Below the pieces are notes generated by a model. The model was not told the origin of the DNA and searched no databases. It saw nothing but the letters and a program-made list of their open reading frames with translations. From assembly GCA_001642945.1 (NCBI GenBank), contig LGRT01000034.1:62001-126000 (forward strand): a stretch of DNA of 64,000 nt, written 5' to 3'. The first letter of the stretch is position 1. Each line of letters starts with the position of its first letter. This document shows positions 26,671 to 35,712 of this stretch, one piece after another. A program made the position numbers and the translations under genes. This stretch comes from Rhodobacteraceae bacterium SB2 (lineage in GTDB: Bacteria > Pseudomonadota > Alphaproteobacteria > Rhodobacterales > Rhodobacteraceae).

Positions 26671-27336
26671 TTACAGCCCAAGCTTGTCGCGCATAAATGC
26701 CAAGGCAACCGACAAACCATCAGAAGCAATGCCATGCGCCGTACCTTTTTGGACATGTGCAAACACATCTTGAAATCCCGCTTTTTGCAGCCCATCCGCG
26801 GCTTCTGGCAAAGATGCGATAGGCACCACATCATCTTGATCACCATGGATTAACAAAATTGGCGGGCGTGATAACACCTCATCCACCAACAGATCAGGCT
26901 CCATCAGGCGTCCGGAAAACCCAACCATTCCGGCTATCGCATCCTCTCGACGCGGTGCAACGTGCAAGCCCATCATCGTGCCTTGTGAAAATCCAAATAA
27001 CACCACTTGCTCGGGCAACAGATCCTCATCGACCATCAATGCATCTAAAAACGCGTTTAAATCCTCAACGGCAGCTTGCATGCCGCGCATTGATTCCTCT
27101 TCGCTGGATTCGTCAATCCAAGGTATAGGAAACCATTGAAACCCCATTGGAATCCCGTTGCATATCTCGGGCGCATTTGGCGCGATGAATAATGTATCCG
27201 GCAGATGCTCGCCCAAAGGGTCGGCCAACCCCAGTAAATCTGCTGCATTGGCACCATATCCATGTAAAAACACCACCGCCGAGCGTGTCGAGCCCGATAA
27301 AGCTTCTTTACGTTCCGTTTGCAGAACCCGTGTCAT
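26671..27336 (-). CDS. Phospholipase/carboxylesterase family alpha/beta hydrolase
   Basis: A 221-residue protein from the ATG at 27336, which overlaps the stop of the upstream glycosylase gene (ATGA). The longer reading would add 23 atypical residues. The nucleophile elbow is GFSQG (Ser), the acid is in HGDQDDVVP, and the His is in GTAHG. An oxyanion-loop HGYGANAADL is near the N-terminus. It is a soluble serine esterase of the YpfH/APT1 type acting on short acyl esters. The natural substrate is unknown. Confidence 0.88.
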   Translation of the reverse strand: MTRVLQTERKEALSGSTRSAVVFLHGYGANAADLLGLADPLGEHLPDTLFIAPNAPEICNGIPMGFQWFPIPWIDESSEEESMRGMQAAVEDLNAFLDALMVDEDLLPEQVVLFGFSQGTMMGLHVAPRREDAIAGMVGFSGRLMEPDLLVDEVLSRPPILLIHGDQDDVVPIASLPEAADGLQKAGFQDVFAHVQKGTAHGIASDGLSVALAFMRDKLGL

Positions 27337-27989
27337 CCAATTCCCTCGCGTTTTTTGATGGCCGAGTAATACGCCCACAAAACATGCGCTGCAACTGCTC
27401 TCCACGGGCTCCAGTCACCGGCCATGGTTTTCAAGGCATTCGCGCTTGGCCTGTCGGTCATTCCAAACAAATCTTTTGCCGCTTCTTGAAGCGCCAAATC
27501 GCCTGAGGGAAATACATCTTGATGCCCCAAAGAAAACATCGCGTATATTTCTGCCGTCCAAACCCCGATGCCCGATATTTGCGTTAAAACCCCCACCACC
27601 TCTTCAGTTGACGCTGCGGCAAGCGCGTCAAAATCTACATCCGCAAGCGCCAATGCTCGGACATATTTTATTTTTTGACGGCTCAGCCCAACCTCTCGCA
27701 AGGCTACATCGGTTGTGCTTAAGATTCTTTGCGCTTGTGTGAAGCCTGCAGCCTCCGCACGCGCCCAAATAGCCGCCGCTGACGCAACGCTTAATTGCTG
27801 CGCGACAATGGCCTTTAGCAACGCATCAAACCCCCCTGCCCGCCTGCGCAGCGGAATTGGCGCATTAATCCGCGCCGCAGCGCGCGCGAAAGCCGGTTCG
27901 TGACTGCATAAAAATTTTATGCCACGATCAATATCAGCGTCTGTTTCAAGCCTATCCATACATTGAGCAATAGACCATATCTCTGTCAA
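27333..27989 (-). CDS. DNA-3-methyladenine glycosylase II (AlkA-type HhH-GPD)
   Basis: A 218-residue protein. The helix-hairpin-helix is seen at LTQISGIGVWTAEIY, and the GPD region with the catalytic Asp at VFPSGDLAL. The length fits the short AlkA class without the N-terminal TBP-like domain. It removes alkylated bases from DNA at the start of base excision repair. It is coupled to the downstream esterase by a 4-base overlap. Confidence 0.9.
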   Translation of the reverse strand: MTEIWSIAQCMDRLETDADIDRGIKFLCSHEPAFARAAARINAPIPLRRRAGGFDALLKAIVAQQLSVASAAAIWARAEAAGFTQAQRILSTTDVALREVGLSRQKIKYVRALALADVDFDALAAASTEEVVGVLTQISGIGVWTAEIYAMFSLGHQDVFPSGDLALQEAAKDLFGMTDRPSANALKTMAGDWSPWRAVAAHVLWAYYSAIKKREGIG

Positions 27990-28160
27990 TTGCGCGCTAT
28001 TTTGCGACCATGATTTTAGGACTGAGGCAAGTTATCGTGTTTGTTATCACTTCACTAATGAACTTGAGCCTACCCGACGTTATGCTCCGCATCCGTTATG
28101 AGAAGAAATAGCTTTTTCTGGGCCTTGTTATTTACATTGCCCCCGCATAGCGTCGCGCGA

Positions 28161-29381
28161 ATGGTCACTGTAACAGATGATAAACTCGCGCGGCGCAATT
28201 TAACTGTCTTGGTGCTTGCACAAGCAATCTTGGGAAACCAATTGCCGATGGTGTTTATTATGGCAGGTTTGGCTGGGCAGTCTTTGGCGAAAAATATTTG
28301 TTTCGCGACGATGCCAATATCCTGTATCGTCTTGGGCGCAATGCTCGCCTCTGATCCTTTGTCAAATTTAATGCAAAAGGTCGGCCGCAAAAAAGGGTTT
28401 TTCGTAGGAACTTTTTTTGGAGCCCTGGGGGGGCTTATTGCCGCCTATGGACTTTATGTTCAATCTTTTGGTTGGTTTTTACTGGCCAGCCTTTGCACGG
28501 GTGTGTTCATGGCAAGCCAAGGCTTTTATAGATTTGCAGCGATCGATACGGCTTCGGAAAGTTTTCGGCCAAAAGCAGTGTCCTACGTGATGGCCAGTGG
28601 TTTGATTGCAGCGATTATCGGCCCTCAATTGGTAAAGTTAACCGATACCTTTTTTTCCGTTCCCTTTCTTATGTCTTATCTGGTCATAGTGGCCCTAAAC
28701 CTGATCGGCTCACTTATCTTTTTTGCGTTTCGCAATACAGATTATTTGGTCACTGAACAGGGCGAAGAAAGGCCGCGCAATAGGCTTGACCTGCTGAAAA
28801 GCCCGCAGATTTTTGCATCCATCCTTTGCGCTATGATTGCCTATTCAATGATGAACCTGGTTATGACCTCAACGCCTTTGGCGGTGATCGGTTGCGGTTT
28901 TAGCACCTCAGATGTTGCCGATATTGTTTCGGCCCATGTATTGGCGATGTTTGTACCCTCTTTTTTTACGGGCCATTTGATTGTGAGATTTGGCGCGCGC
29001 AGAATTTTGGCGATAGGACTTGTTATGCTGGCAATTGCCGGGCTTTGTGCGCTTGAGGGCATAGATTTGGGCAACTTCTTTGCCGCGCTGATTATGGTAG
29101 GGCTTGGTTGGAATTTCAGCTTCATTGGCGCCACAACGCTTTTATCCGAAAGCCATAAGCCGCATGAGCGCGGCCGGGTACAGGGAATGAATGATTTTTT
29201 TGTGGGGGCTGGTGTGACCTTGGCCTCTTTAACCTCAGGCGGATTGATGAATTGTTCCGGCAATTCGGCCTTAGAGGGCTGGGCCGCAGTGAACCTTGCG
29301 ATGTTGCTGTTGTTATTTCTTGCTGCTTTAGCACTGTTTTTCCTTACGAAAACAGCAAATAGACCAAAAGACTACAAATGA
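28161..29381 (+). CDS. MFS transporter, substrate unknown
   Basis: About 406 residues with 12 predicted membrane helices. The loop between helices 2 and 3 reads MQKVGRKKGF, the major-facilitator motif A. I chose the ATG giving MVTVTDDKLARRN, a normal cytoplasmic N-terminus. An upstream ATG at 28098 is possible. The SD is weak in both cases. It ends five bases before the convergent gene at 29387. The family is certain, the substrate is not. Confidence 0.85.
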   Translation: MVTVTDDKLARRNLTVLVLAQAILGNQLPMVFIMAGLAGQSLAKNICFATMPISCIVLGAMLASDPLSNLMQKVGRKKGFFVGTFFGALGGLIAAYGLYVQSFGWFLLASLCTGVFMASQGFYRFAAIDTASESFRPKAVSYVMASGLIAAIIGPQLVKLTDTFFSVPFLMSYLVIVALNLIGSLIFFAFRNTDYLVTEQGEERPRNRLDLLKSPQIFASILCAMIAYSMMNLVMTSTPLAVIGCGFSTSDVADIVSAHVLAMFVPSFFTGHLIVRFGARRILAIGLVMLAIAGLCALEGIDLGNFFAALIMVGLGWNFSFIGATTLLSESHKPHERGRVQGMNDFFVGAGVTLASLTSGGLMNCSGNSALEGWAAVNLAMLLLLFLAALALFFLTKTANRPKDYK

Positions 29382-29386
29382 TATGC

Positions 29387-30181
29387 TTACCAGCGCTGTA
29401 GTAACGAGCGCCCGAGCAGGCGCACACCCGACAGTCGAACGCCGCGCCGATCACCGCCATACGCATTTGCCGGGGACCGTCTGGCATAAGCGGCGAGCAC
29501 AGGGCCGGATTGCCACCCTGTGAGCAAGGCATAGCCAGCCTTTTTTGAAATTTTACCGCGCGCTTTGCGCGCCGAACGCAATTTTAGCAAGGCCTCATGC
29601 GCCAACAATTGAACTGCGTCTTCGCTGGTGTCGGGTATATGTGTTTTTCCTGCCTCGGTCAGTTCCGGCAGTGCTTTTAAGTAATTTGCAACACCCGCAG
29701 CATAGCCGAAATCGGCCAATACCTGATCATCCGCTGGTCCAAGAGCCTGAGCTGCAACCCTCATCAAACATCCGGATGTTGCAAGAATATAAGCCTGAAA
29801 ATCTGCGTTGGTTGCAAAGGGATCGGGGTAAATATCATGCCGACGCGCCTCAACCACAGCCTTCAAAACCTCAGCAGCGGCAGGGGTGAGAGAGATGGCC
29901 AGCGGCGTTGCAACCTCATGCCGACGCACCGCGCGCCCATCTGAAATTTCACTCAACACGTCTTGCCACCACTGTAAACGCATTTCGGCAATCAGCGGTT
30001 CTTTGGTCACCCAAGGGGCACGTGCTACCTCAAGGTTAAAGGCGAATATTGGAAATAATGTTTTACGCACCTCTAAAGGTGTTGCCATAACAGCGCGAAA
30101 ACGCTCGGGGTCACCGCGTTCCAATAGGCGCGCGCAGGCGATCACATCCTCGTTTAAAATATCCGCCACCGGTTTATGCAC
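29387..30181 (-). CDS. Squalene/phytoene synthase-like protein, probably non-catalytic
   Basis: A 264-residue protein resembling the trans-isoprenyl diphosphate synthase fold (LFPIFAFNLEVARAPW, MRLQWWQDVL, YAAGVANYLKALPEL). The Asp-rich D-x-x-x-D motifs that bind magnesium and prenyl diphosphate are not visible where expected: the first site reads FNLEVAR. This matches NDUFAF6-like proteins linked to respiratory complex I assembly. That role is a family-based inference. It overlaps the end of cimA by 8 bases. Confidence 0.75.
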   Translation of the reverse strand: MHKPVADILNEDVIACARLLERGDPERFRAVMATPLEVRKTLFPIFAFNLEVARAPWVTKEPLIAEMRLQWWQDVLSEISDGRAVRRHEVATPLAISLTPAAAEVLKAVVEARRHDIYPDPFATNADFQAYILATSGCLMRVAAQALGPADDQVLADFGYAAGVANYLKALPELTEAGKTHIPDTSEDAVQLLAHEALLKLRSARKARGKISKKAGYALLTGWQSGPVLAAYARRSPANAYGGDRRGVRLSGVRLLGRSLLQRW

Positions 30182-31805
30182 CTGTGTGATCGGACGCGGT
30201 ATCGCGGATCAATTTCCATTGAAAGGCTTCGATAAGCGCCTCAAAGCTTGCATCCACAATATTGGCGGATACGCCCACCGTGGCCCAACGCCGCCCTTGG
30301 CTGTCTTCGCTATCGATCACAACGCGCGTCACGGCTTCGGTGCCCCCTTGAGTAATTCTGACCTTAAAATCAACCAGCCGCACATCATCAATCATGCTTT
30401 GATAGGCGCCCAAATCTTTCGCCAAAGCTTTGGCAAGGGCATTTACTGGCCCGCGATCCGAACCGGTCTCATCCAAAGATTCACTTACCGAAAGTTTCTT
30501 TTCATCTCCAACCTTCACCACAACCACGGCTTCGGACAGGCTTACCATCTCATTATATTTGTTTTTGCGGCGCTCAACCGAAACGCGGTAGCGCTTTACC
30601 TCAAAAAACCTTGGCAATTGATCCAGCTCTTTTCGCGCGAGCAATTCAAAACTGGCCTGCGCCGTATCATAGGAATAGCCCAAAGCCTCTCGCTGCTTGA
30701 TTACCTCGAGAATTCTCCCCAAGGCAGGATTATCCTTCGCGACGCTTAACCCCGCCTCTTTCAAACGTTTGCGCAGGTTTGACTGGCCAGCCTGATTGGA
30801 CATTGGAATAAGGCGCGCATTGCCAACAACGCTTGGATCAACATGCTCATAGGTGGTGGGATCTTTCAGGATAGCACTGGCATGCAAGCCGGCCTTATGC
30901 GCAAAAGCCGATCCACCAACATAGGCGGCTTGGCGCGCAGGCACACGATTTAAAATATCATCCAGCAAACCGGAAAGCCGGGTAAGGCCGGTTAAAGAAT
31001 GAGGGGACACACCGGTTTCAAACCGACCCGCATAAGGCTCTTTTAGGAGAAGCGTGGGAATTAAAGAGGTTAGATTTGCGTTGCCGCAACGCTCACCCAA
31101 GCCATTTAACGTGCCTTGGATATGCCGCACACCCGCATCGACAGCCATCAAAGTGTTCGCCACGGCATTTTCGGTGTCATTATGCGTGTGAATACCCAAA
31201 TTTTTTCCAGGTATTCCCGATGCAATCACTTCTGATACTATTTGATAAATCTCACGGGGCAAAGCGCCGCCATTTGTATCACATAGAACAAGCCAGCGTG
31301 CGCCTGCCCCCAAGGCCGCTTTTAGACTTTCCAGCGCGAAGGCTGGATTGGACTTATAGCCATCGAAAAAATGCTCGGCGTCAAATATCGCTTCGCGCCC
31401 TTGCGCCACAATATGGGCAATCGATAGGCGGATCGCATCTATATTTTCTGCAAGCGAAATACCTAGCGCCGTCTCTACATGAAAATCATGGGTTTTGCCC
31501 ACCAAGCAAACGACTGAAGTGCCCGCATTTAAGACCGCCGCCAAAACATCATCGTTTTCAGCAGAGCGACCGGCCCGTTTGGTCATCCCAAAGGCCGTTA
31601 TGGTGGCCTTTGTCTTTGGCAAAGCGGCGAAAAACGCATTATCGGTTGGATTGGCTCCGGGCCAGCCCCCTTCAATATAATCCACCCCCAGATCGTCAAG
31701 CGCCCGCGCAATCATTACCTTTTCATCGGTGGAAAATTGAACCCCTTGGGTTTGTTGCCCATCGCGCAGCGTCGTGTCGTAAATGTATAGTTTTTCAGTC
31801 GTCAA
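30174..31805 (-). CDS. cimA: Citramalate synthase
   Basis: A 543-residue member of the isopropylmalate-synthase superfamily, longer-type citramalate synthase. It condenses pyruvate and acetyl-CoA to citramalate for isoleucine synthesis without threonine. The catalytic TIM barrel begins YIYDTTLRDGQQTQG and includes the metal-binding HTHNDTENAVAN. The C-terminal regulatory LeuA dimer domain covers about residues 400-530. The start is TTG at 31803-31805 behind a GGGG-type SD. It follows cysS by 75 bases and overlaps the next gene. Confidence 0.92.
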   Translation of the reverse strand: MTTEKLYIYDTTLRDGQQTQGVQFSTDEKVMIARALDDLGVDYIEGGWPGANPTDNAFFAALPKTKATITAFGMTKRAGRSAENDDVLAAVLNAGTSVVCLVGKTHDFHVETALGISLAENIDAIRLSIAHIVAQGREAIFDAEHFFDGYKSNPAFALESLKAALGAGARWLVLCDTNGGALPREIYQIVSEVIASGIPGKNLGIHTHNDTENAVANTLMAVDAGVRHIQGTLNGLGERCGNANLTSLIPTLLLKEPYAGRFETGVSPHSLTGLTRLSGLLDDILNRVPARQAAYVGGSAFAHKAGLHASAILKDPTTYEHVDPSVVGNARLIPMSNQAGQSNLRKRLKEAGLSVAKDNPALGRILEVIKQREALGYSYDTAQASFELLARKELDQLPRFFEVKRYRVSVERRKNKYNEMVSLSEAVVVVKVGDEKKLSVSESLDETGSDRGPVNALAKALAKDLGAYQSMIDDVRLVDFKVRITQGGTEAVTRVVIDSEDSQGRRWATVGVSANIVDASFEALIEAFQWKLIRDTASDHTGA

Positions 31806-31831
31806 GCCGATGCCCCGAATTTTTATATCTT

Positions 31832-31895
31832 GATACGCTTTGCGTCTAGGCTACAGCCAAGTGACGCAGATAGGAAGCCATTACAAAAGCGTATC
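31832..31895 (-). other. Possible structured RNA at the cysS-cimA junction
   Basis: On the minus strand, GATACGCTTT (31886-31895) can pair with AAAGCGTATC (31832-31841). Just inside, TGCGTC (31863-31868) can pair with GACGCA (31841-31846). The helices could stack, with a 17-base bulge holding the cysS stop codon. No T-run follows, so it is not a standard terminator. Confidence 0.4.
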
Positions 31896-33245
31896 TAGGC
31901 GCTTTGGGTCAAACCCCGGCCCTGCCAAGAGTTCGATACCCGTTTTGCTCATCCGCACTTCGACCCCCGCGTTTTGTAGGGCTAATTTCAACCGATCAAG
32001 TTCTGCAAAGTCTTTATCCTGCATTGCTTGGGCACGCGTTGCCTCAAGCAAGGTTTCAAATTGTGACAGATCAACGGCTTGCGCCCAAGCGCCCATTGAT
32101 GGCTCAAGAAGGCCCAACATTTGAGCCCCTGCTTTCAACCCAGACAAATCTTCCTGCGCCAGCAAGCTGTGCAAGCCCGCAATCGCGCCGGCCGTGTTAA
32201 GATCATCACAAAGCGGATCCAACACGCAGGCGGGCACAGTCTTTGCCGCCGCAACGCCCGCGGTGAGTTTGCGCCATTTACGCAGCGTTTTCTCGGCGTC
32301 TTGCGCGCGCTCTTTGGTCCAGTCCATGGGCTTGCCATAATGCGTTGAAAGAAACACAAAGCGGATCACCTCTCCGGCAAATCCCTGCTCAATCAAATCC
32401 CGTACCGTAAAGAAATTGCCCAAGGATTTTGACATTTTCTTACCGTCAACTTGCAGCATTTCATTGTGCAGCCAAACCTGCGCGAACTGGCTTTTTGGAT
32501 GCGCGCAGCAGCTTTGTGCAATTTCATTCTCATGGTGGGGAAAGGTTAAATCATTGCCGCCGCCATGGATATCAAAGCTTTCACCCAAGAGATCAAGCGA
32601 CATGGCCGAACATTCAATATGCCATCCCGGCCGACCAAATCCCCAAGGGCTTTGCCATCCGGGCTGATCCCCGCTCGAGGGTTTCCAAAGCACGAAATCC
32701 ATCGGGTTGCGCTTATAGGGCGCCACTTCGACGCGCGCTCCTGCAAGCATATCATCAATCGTGCGCCCCGAAAGCCGCCCATAATCTGCATAACTGTCAA
32801 CGGCAAATAAAACGTGACCATCGGCGGCATAGGCGTGTTCTGCGTTGATCAGATTTTCGATCATTTGGATCATTTGTGGCACATAAGCCGTGGCGCGCGG
32901 CATATGCGTCGGATCTAGAGTCCCCAAATCGGCCATATCTTGCAGGTACCAAGCCGTGGTTTCTTGCGTGATCTGGGCGATCGAGCGTCCTGTTTCTGAG
33001 GCTTTGGCATTAATTTTATCATCAATATCCGTAAAGTTGCGCACATAGGTAACATGCGCCTCCCCATATAATCTGCGCAAAACCCGGAATAATACATCAA
33101 ACATGATCACATTGCGTGCATTCCCCAAATGCGCCCGATCATAGACTGTTGGCCCACAGAGATAGATCCGTATATTTTTGGGATCCAAAGGCACAAAAAG
33201 CTGTTTGGCACGAGCAAGGGTGTTATGCAGTGAAAGCGTTGTCAT
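31881..33245 (-). CDS. cysS: Cysteinyl-tRNA synthetase
   Basis: A 454-residue class I synthetase from the ATG giving [11 protein letters not shown]. The longer open frame adds 66 residues unlike the family and overlaps the divergent aminotransferase gene. The HIGH motif appears as HLGN (after CGPTVYDRA), KMSKS as KKMSKSLGN, and the zinc site uses Cys in CGPTV plus ECS and HHENE. It attaches cysteine to tRNA(Cys) in the cytoplasm. It is upstream of cimA on the same strand. Confidence 0.96.
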   Translation of the reverse strand: MTTLSLHNTLARAKQLFVPLDPKNIRIYLCGPTVYDRAHLGNARNVIMFDVLFRVLRRLYGEAHVTYVRNFTDIDDKINAKASETGRSIAQITQETTAWYLQDMADLGTLDPTHMPRATAYVPQMIQMIENLINAEHAYAADGHVLFAVDSYADYGRLSGRTIDDMLAGARVEVAPYKRNPMDFVLWKPSSGDQPGWQSPWGFGRPGWHIECSAMSLDLLGESFDIHGGGNDLTFPHHENEIAQSCCAHPKSQFAQVWLHNEMLQVDGKKMSKSLGNFFTVRDLIEQGFAGEVIRFVFLSTHYGKPMDWTKERAQDAEKTLRKWRKLTAGVAAAKTVPACVLDPLCDDLNTAGAIAGLHSLLAQEDLSGLKAGAQMLGLLEPSMGAWAQAVDLSQFETLLEATRAQAMQDKDFAELDRLKLALQNAGVEVRMSKTGIELLAGPGFDPKRLDTLL

Positions 33246-33464
33246 GAATTTACGGCCAATTAGTTCTTTATCGAGGCGGCTTAGCAATTTCATGCGGTCT
33301 TGGAAACATAAGAAATGTTCTAAAATTGGCGGTGGTTGACATTTCTGCACGAATAACGTGATGATTTGCGCCCATGGATTGTTCGTAATTTGAGGTTTAT
33401 CTGCAGGCTGCGGCCTAAAAAGCCCAAAAAAATTAAACTTCATAAAAAGATAAGGAATTGGCCT

Positions 33465-34643
33465 GTGCTGCCATCACAACGTATTCGCAATATCGTGCCC
33501 GAAGGCCTGTCAGATGGATGGGGGGTTTTTATGAAAGCCCGCGAAATGATTGCCCAAGGCCAGTCTGTGATTGAGCTGACGATCGGCGAACATGATATAA
33601 AAACCGAGCCAGATATTTTACACGCCATGCAGCGCTCAGCAAAAGATGGGCATACTGGATATGCACCAGTGCCCGGAACGCAAGGATTGCGCGAGATCGT
33701 AGCGGCCCACCATCAAACGCAAGCTCAAGTGCCAACAAGCGCCGAAAATGTTCTGATAACCCCGGGCGCTCAGGCCGCTTTATTCGCGGCGCATCTGGCG
33801 GCCTGCAACCCACATGACAAAGCGCTTTATATAGATCCTTATTACACCACCTATCCAGGGATGCTGCGCGCGCTCAGCCTTAATCCCGTTGCAATTGCCG
33901 CCAAGGCGAGTGACGGATTTCAACCAAACGGGGCCAGTTTAAACGCGGCAGCACAAGGCGCTGCATCCTTGCTTATCAACTCTCCAAACAATCCAACGGG
34001 CGTTGTGTACGGCCAAGAAACGCTTGAAATAATTGCGGATACCTGTCGGGAACATGATTTATGGCTGATTTCTGATGAAGTATATGCGTCGCAAGTTTGG
34101 TCTGGGCGCCATATCACGCCAAGGTCACTACCCGGCATGAAAGAGCGCAGCTTGATCGTGGGCTCAATGTCAAAAAGCCATGCAATGACGGGCAGCCGGA
34201 TTGGTTGGGTGATCGGCCCAGAAGATATTATTGACAAGCTCAGCGATCTGGCCACTGTCAGCAATTACGGCGTGGTCGGCTTTATTCAAGACGCCGCTGA
34301 ATATGCATTACATTTGGGATCCAGCGCATTTATCTCTGTTTCAGCGCCATTTGAGCGCCGCCGAAAACTCGCGCTTGAGATCTTGAAAGAGTTTCCGCAA
34401 ATAAACGTCATTCCGCCGCAAGGAGCGATGTATCTTATGCTGGATATTCGCAGTACAGGGCTTAACGGCGAAGCTTTTGCAAACGCGCTTCTTGAACAGC
34501 GCAAAATTGCCGTTATGCCCGGAGAAAGCTTTGGCGCAGCCGCTGCAGGGCATATCCGCGTTGCCATGACCGTTGAAGATGCACTGTTCAGCAAAGCGCT
34601 TAAAAGCCTCTGCGACTTTGCAACCAACCTCGCATCAAAATGA
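33465..34643 (+). CDS. PLP-dependent class I/II aminotransferase
   Basis: A 392-residue enzyme from a GTG with AAGGA about ten bases upstream. An earlier ATG would add 33 basic residues and overlap cysS. Fold-type I motifs are [22 protein letters not shown] and the PLP lysine in [17 protein letters not shown]. The family includes aspartate and branched-chain aminotransferases. The exact amino acid donor cannot be read from the sequence. It is divergent from cysS. Confidence 0.88.
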   Translation: MLPSQRIRNIVPEGLSDGWGVFMKAREMIAQGQSVIELTIGEHDIKTEPDILHAMQRSAKDGHTGYAPVPGTQGLREIVAAHHQTQAQVPTSAENVLITPGAQAALFAAHLAACNPHDKALYIDPYYTTYPGMLRALSLNPVAIAAKASDGFQPNGASLNAAAQGAASLLINSPNNPTGVVYGQETLEIIADTCREHDLWLISDEVYASQVWSGRHITPRSLPGMKERSLIVGSMSKSHAMTGSRIGWVIGPEDIIDKLSDLATVSNYGVVGFIQDAAEYALHLGSSAFISVSAPFERRRKLALEILKEFPQINVIPPQGAMYLMLDIRSTGLNGEAFANALLEQRKIAVMPGESFGAAAAGHIRVAMTVEDALFSKALKSLCDFATNLASK

Positions 34644-35084
34644 ATGATGCCGTTTATTCTTTCAGAAACTTGAGGCAAAATGGAAGCGGCTGTGAACGCT
34701 ATTGGCATCTATAACGCAAAACCATTCACGCCTTAGGCGAAGATGAGAGGTATCACCGGCTTTTCAACAACAGATGTCTCCCGTATTTCATGGGTTATTT
34801 CGCTTTGGCCATTTGCTTTGGCCATGGGGTTGCAAAACTTCTCCAAGAACGTTTGAACTGCAGCAGAAAAACAAACCCTTGCACGCAATTTGCTTTCCTC
34901 AAAAACATCACTTACCTTTATTAAACTATGTAAGATATTGCTTTTGAGAGTAATTTCAAAAAATTTATCTACGCGAAGCCAAAAGATTTGTAAAAAAAAG
35001 GGTTGAAGATTCAACCCTTTTGATAGGGTAAACGCATATTGCTCACAAAAGCGCAGCCTCTACCCCGATATGCCTTAAAGTGGT
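34644..35084. other. Intergenic region between the aminotransferase and ndk
   Basis: About 440 bases with no credible gene. It holds the ndk terminator (34991-35021) and a short direct repeat (GCTTTGGCCAT twice, near 34800-34825). A minus-strand frame across 34733-35014 begins inside the terminator with TTG and resembles no family I know. Confidence 0.6.
34991..35021 (-). terminator. Rho-independent terminator after ndk
   Basis: GGGTTGAA, two-base centre, TTCAACCC, extended by A/T pairs and followed on the minus strand by eight T residues. A weaker T-run on the other side could also stop plus-strand transcription. Confidence 0.85.
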
Positions 35085-35507
35085 TTAGCCAACCAGCTCA
35101 ATACCGGAAAAGAAATATGCGATTTCTTCTGCAGCTGTTTCCGGTGCGTCAGAACCATGAACTGAGTTTTCGCCCACAGATTCTGCAAATTCTGCGCGGA
35201 TCGTGCCGGCAGCTGCATCGGCTGGGTTGGTTGCGCCCATCACTTCGCGATTTTTTGCAATTGCGCCCTCGCCTTCCAAAACCTGTACAATGACGGGCTC
35301 GGAGGACATGAACTCACAAAGCTCATCATAAAACGGGCGCTCTGCATGCACGCCATAAAACACACCAGCTTGGGCTTTTGTCATATGAATGCGTTTTTGC
35401 GCAACAACACGCAAACCTGCCTCTTCAAATTTTGCATTGATTTTGCCGGTTAAGTTCCGACGGGTTGCATCGGGTTTGATGATGCTGAAAGTACGCTCGA
35501 GAGCCAT
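35085..35507 (-). CDS. ndk: Nucleoside diphosphate kinase
   Basis: A 140-residue enzyme that transfers phosphate between NTPs and NDPs through a phosphohistidine. The start [18 protein letters not shown] is typical. The active-site His is in the segment [10 protein letters not shown] near residue 117, and RNLTGKI and MGATNP are conserved. The SD is AAGGAT. It is a single-gene transcript with a strong terminator. Confidence 0.98.
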   Translation of the reverse strand: MALERTFSIIKPDATRRNLTGKINAKFEEAGLRVVAQKRIHMTKAQAGVFYGVHAERPFYDELCEFMSSEPVIVQVLEGEGAIAKNREVMGATNPADAAAGTIRAEFAESVGENSVHGSDAPETAAEEIAYFFSGIELVG

Positions 35508-35712
35508 GTTAGATTATCCTTTTTACCAAAGCGGCAGACCCCTTGCCCACCGCCATGAAAACGCTCTCGCCCTAACATGACGTCGCACTTTTGAAAAGCC
35601 GCTTTTGGAAAAACATCACAACAAAGGCGGCTGGTTTAAAAAAGCTTTCGATTTGCTTTTATCTTGCGATTTGCAACTGGTGTCTCATAAAGCTGCCTGC
35701 TAAGCCACGCGC

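Noticed and set aside
29387-29530. Possible frameshift at the C-terminus of the squalene/phytoene-synthase-like gene
   Set aside because: The tail looks odd but ends with a family-like LLQRW and total length is normal, so an intact gene is the simpler reading.
33246-33443. Extended N-terminus of cysteinyl-tRNA synthetase (66 extra residues)
   Set aside because: The extra residues are basic and unlike the family, and they overlap the start region of the divergent aminotransferase.
34733-35014. Minus-strand open frame of 93 codons between the aminotransferase and ndk
   Set aside because: It starts with TTG inside the ndk terminator stem, has no ribosome site and resembles no known family.
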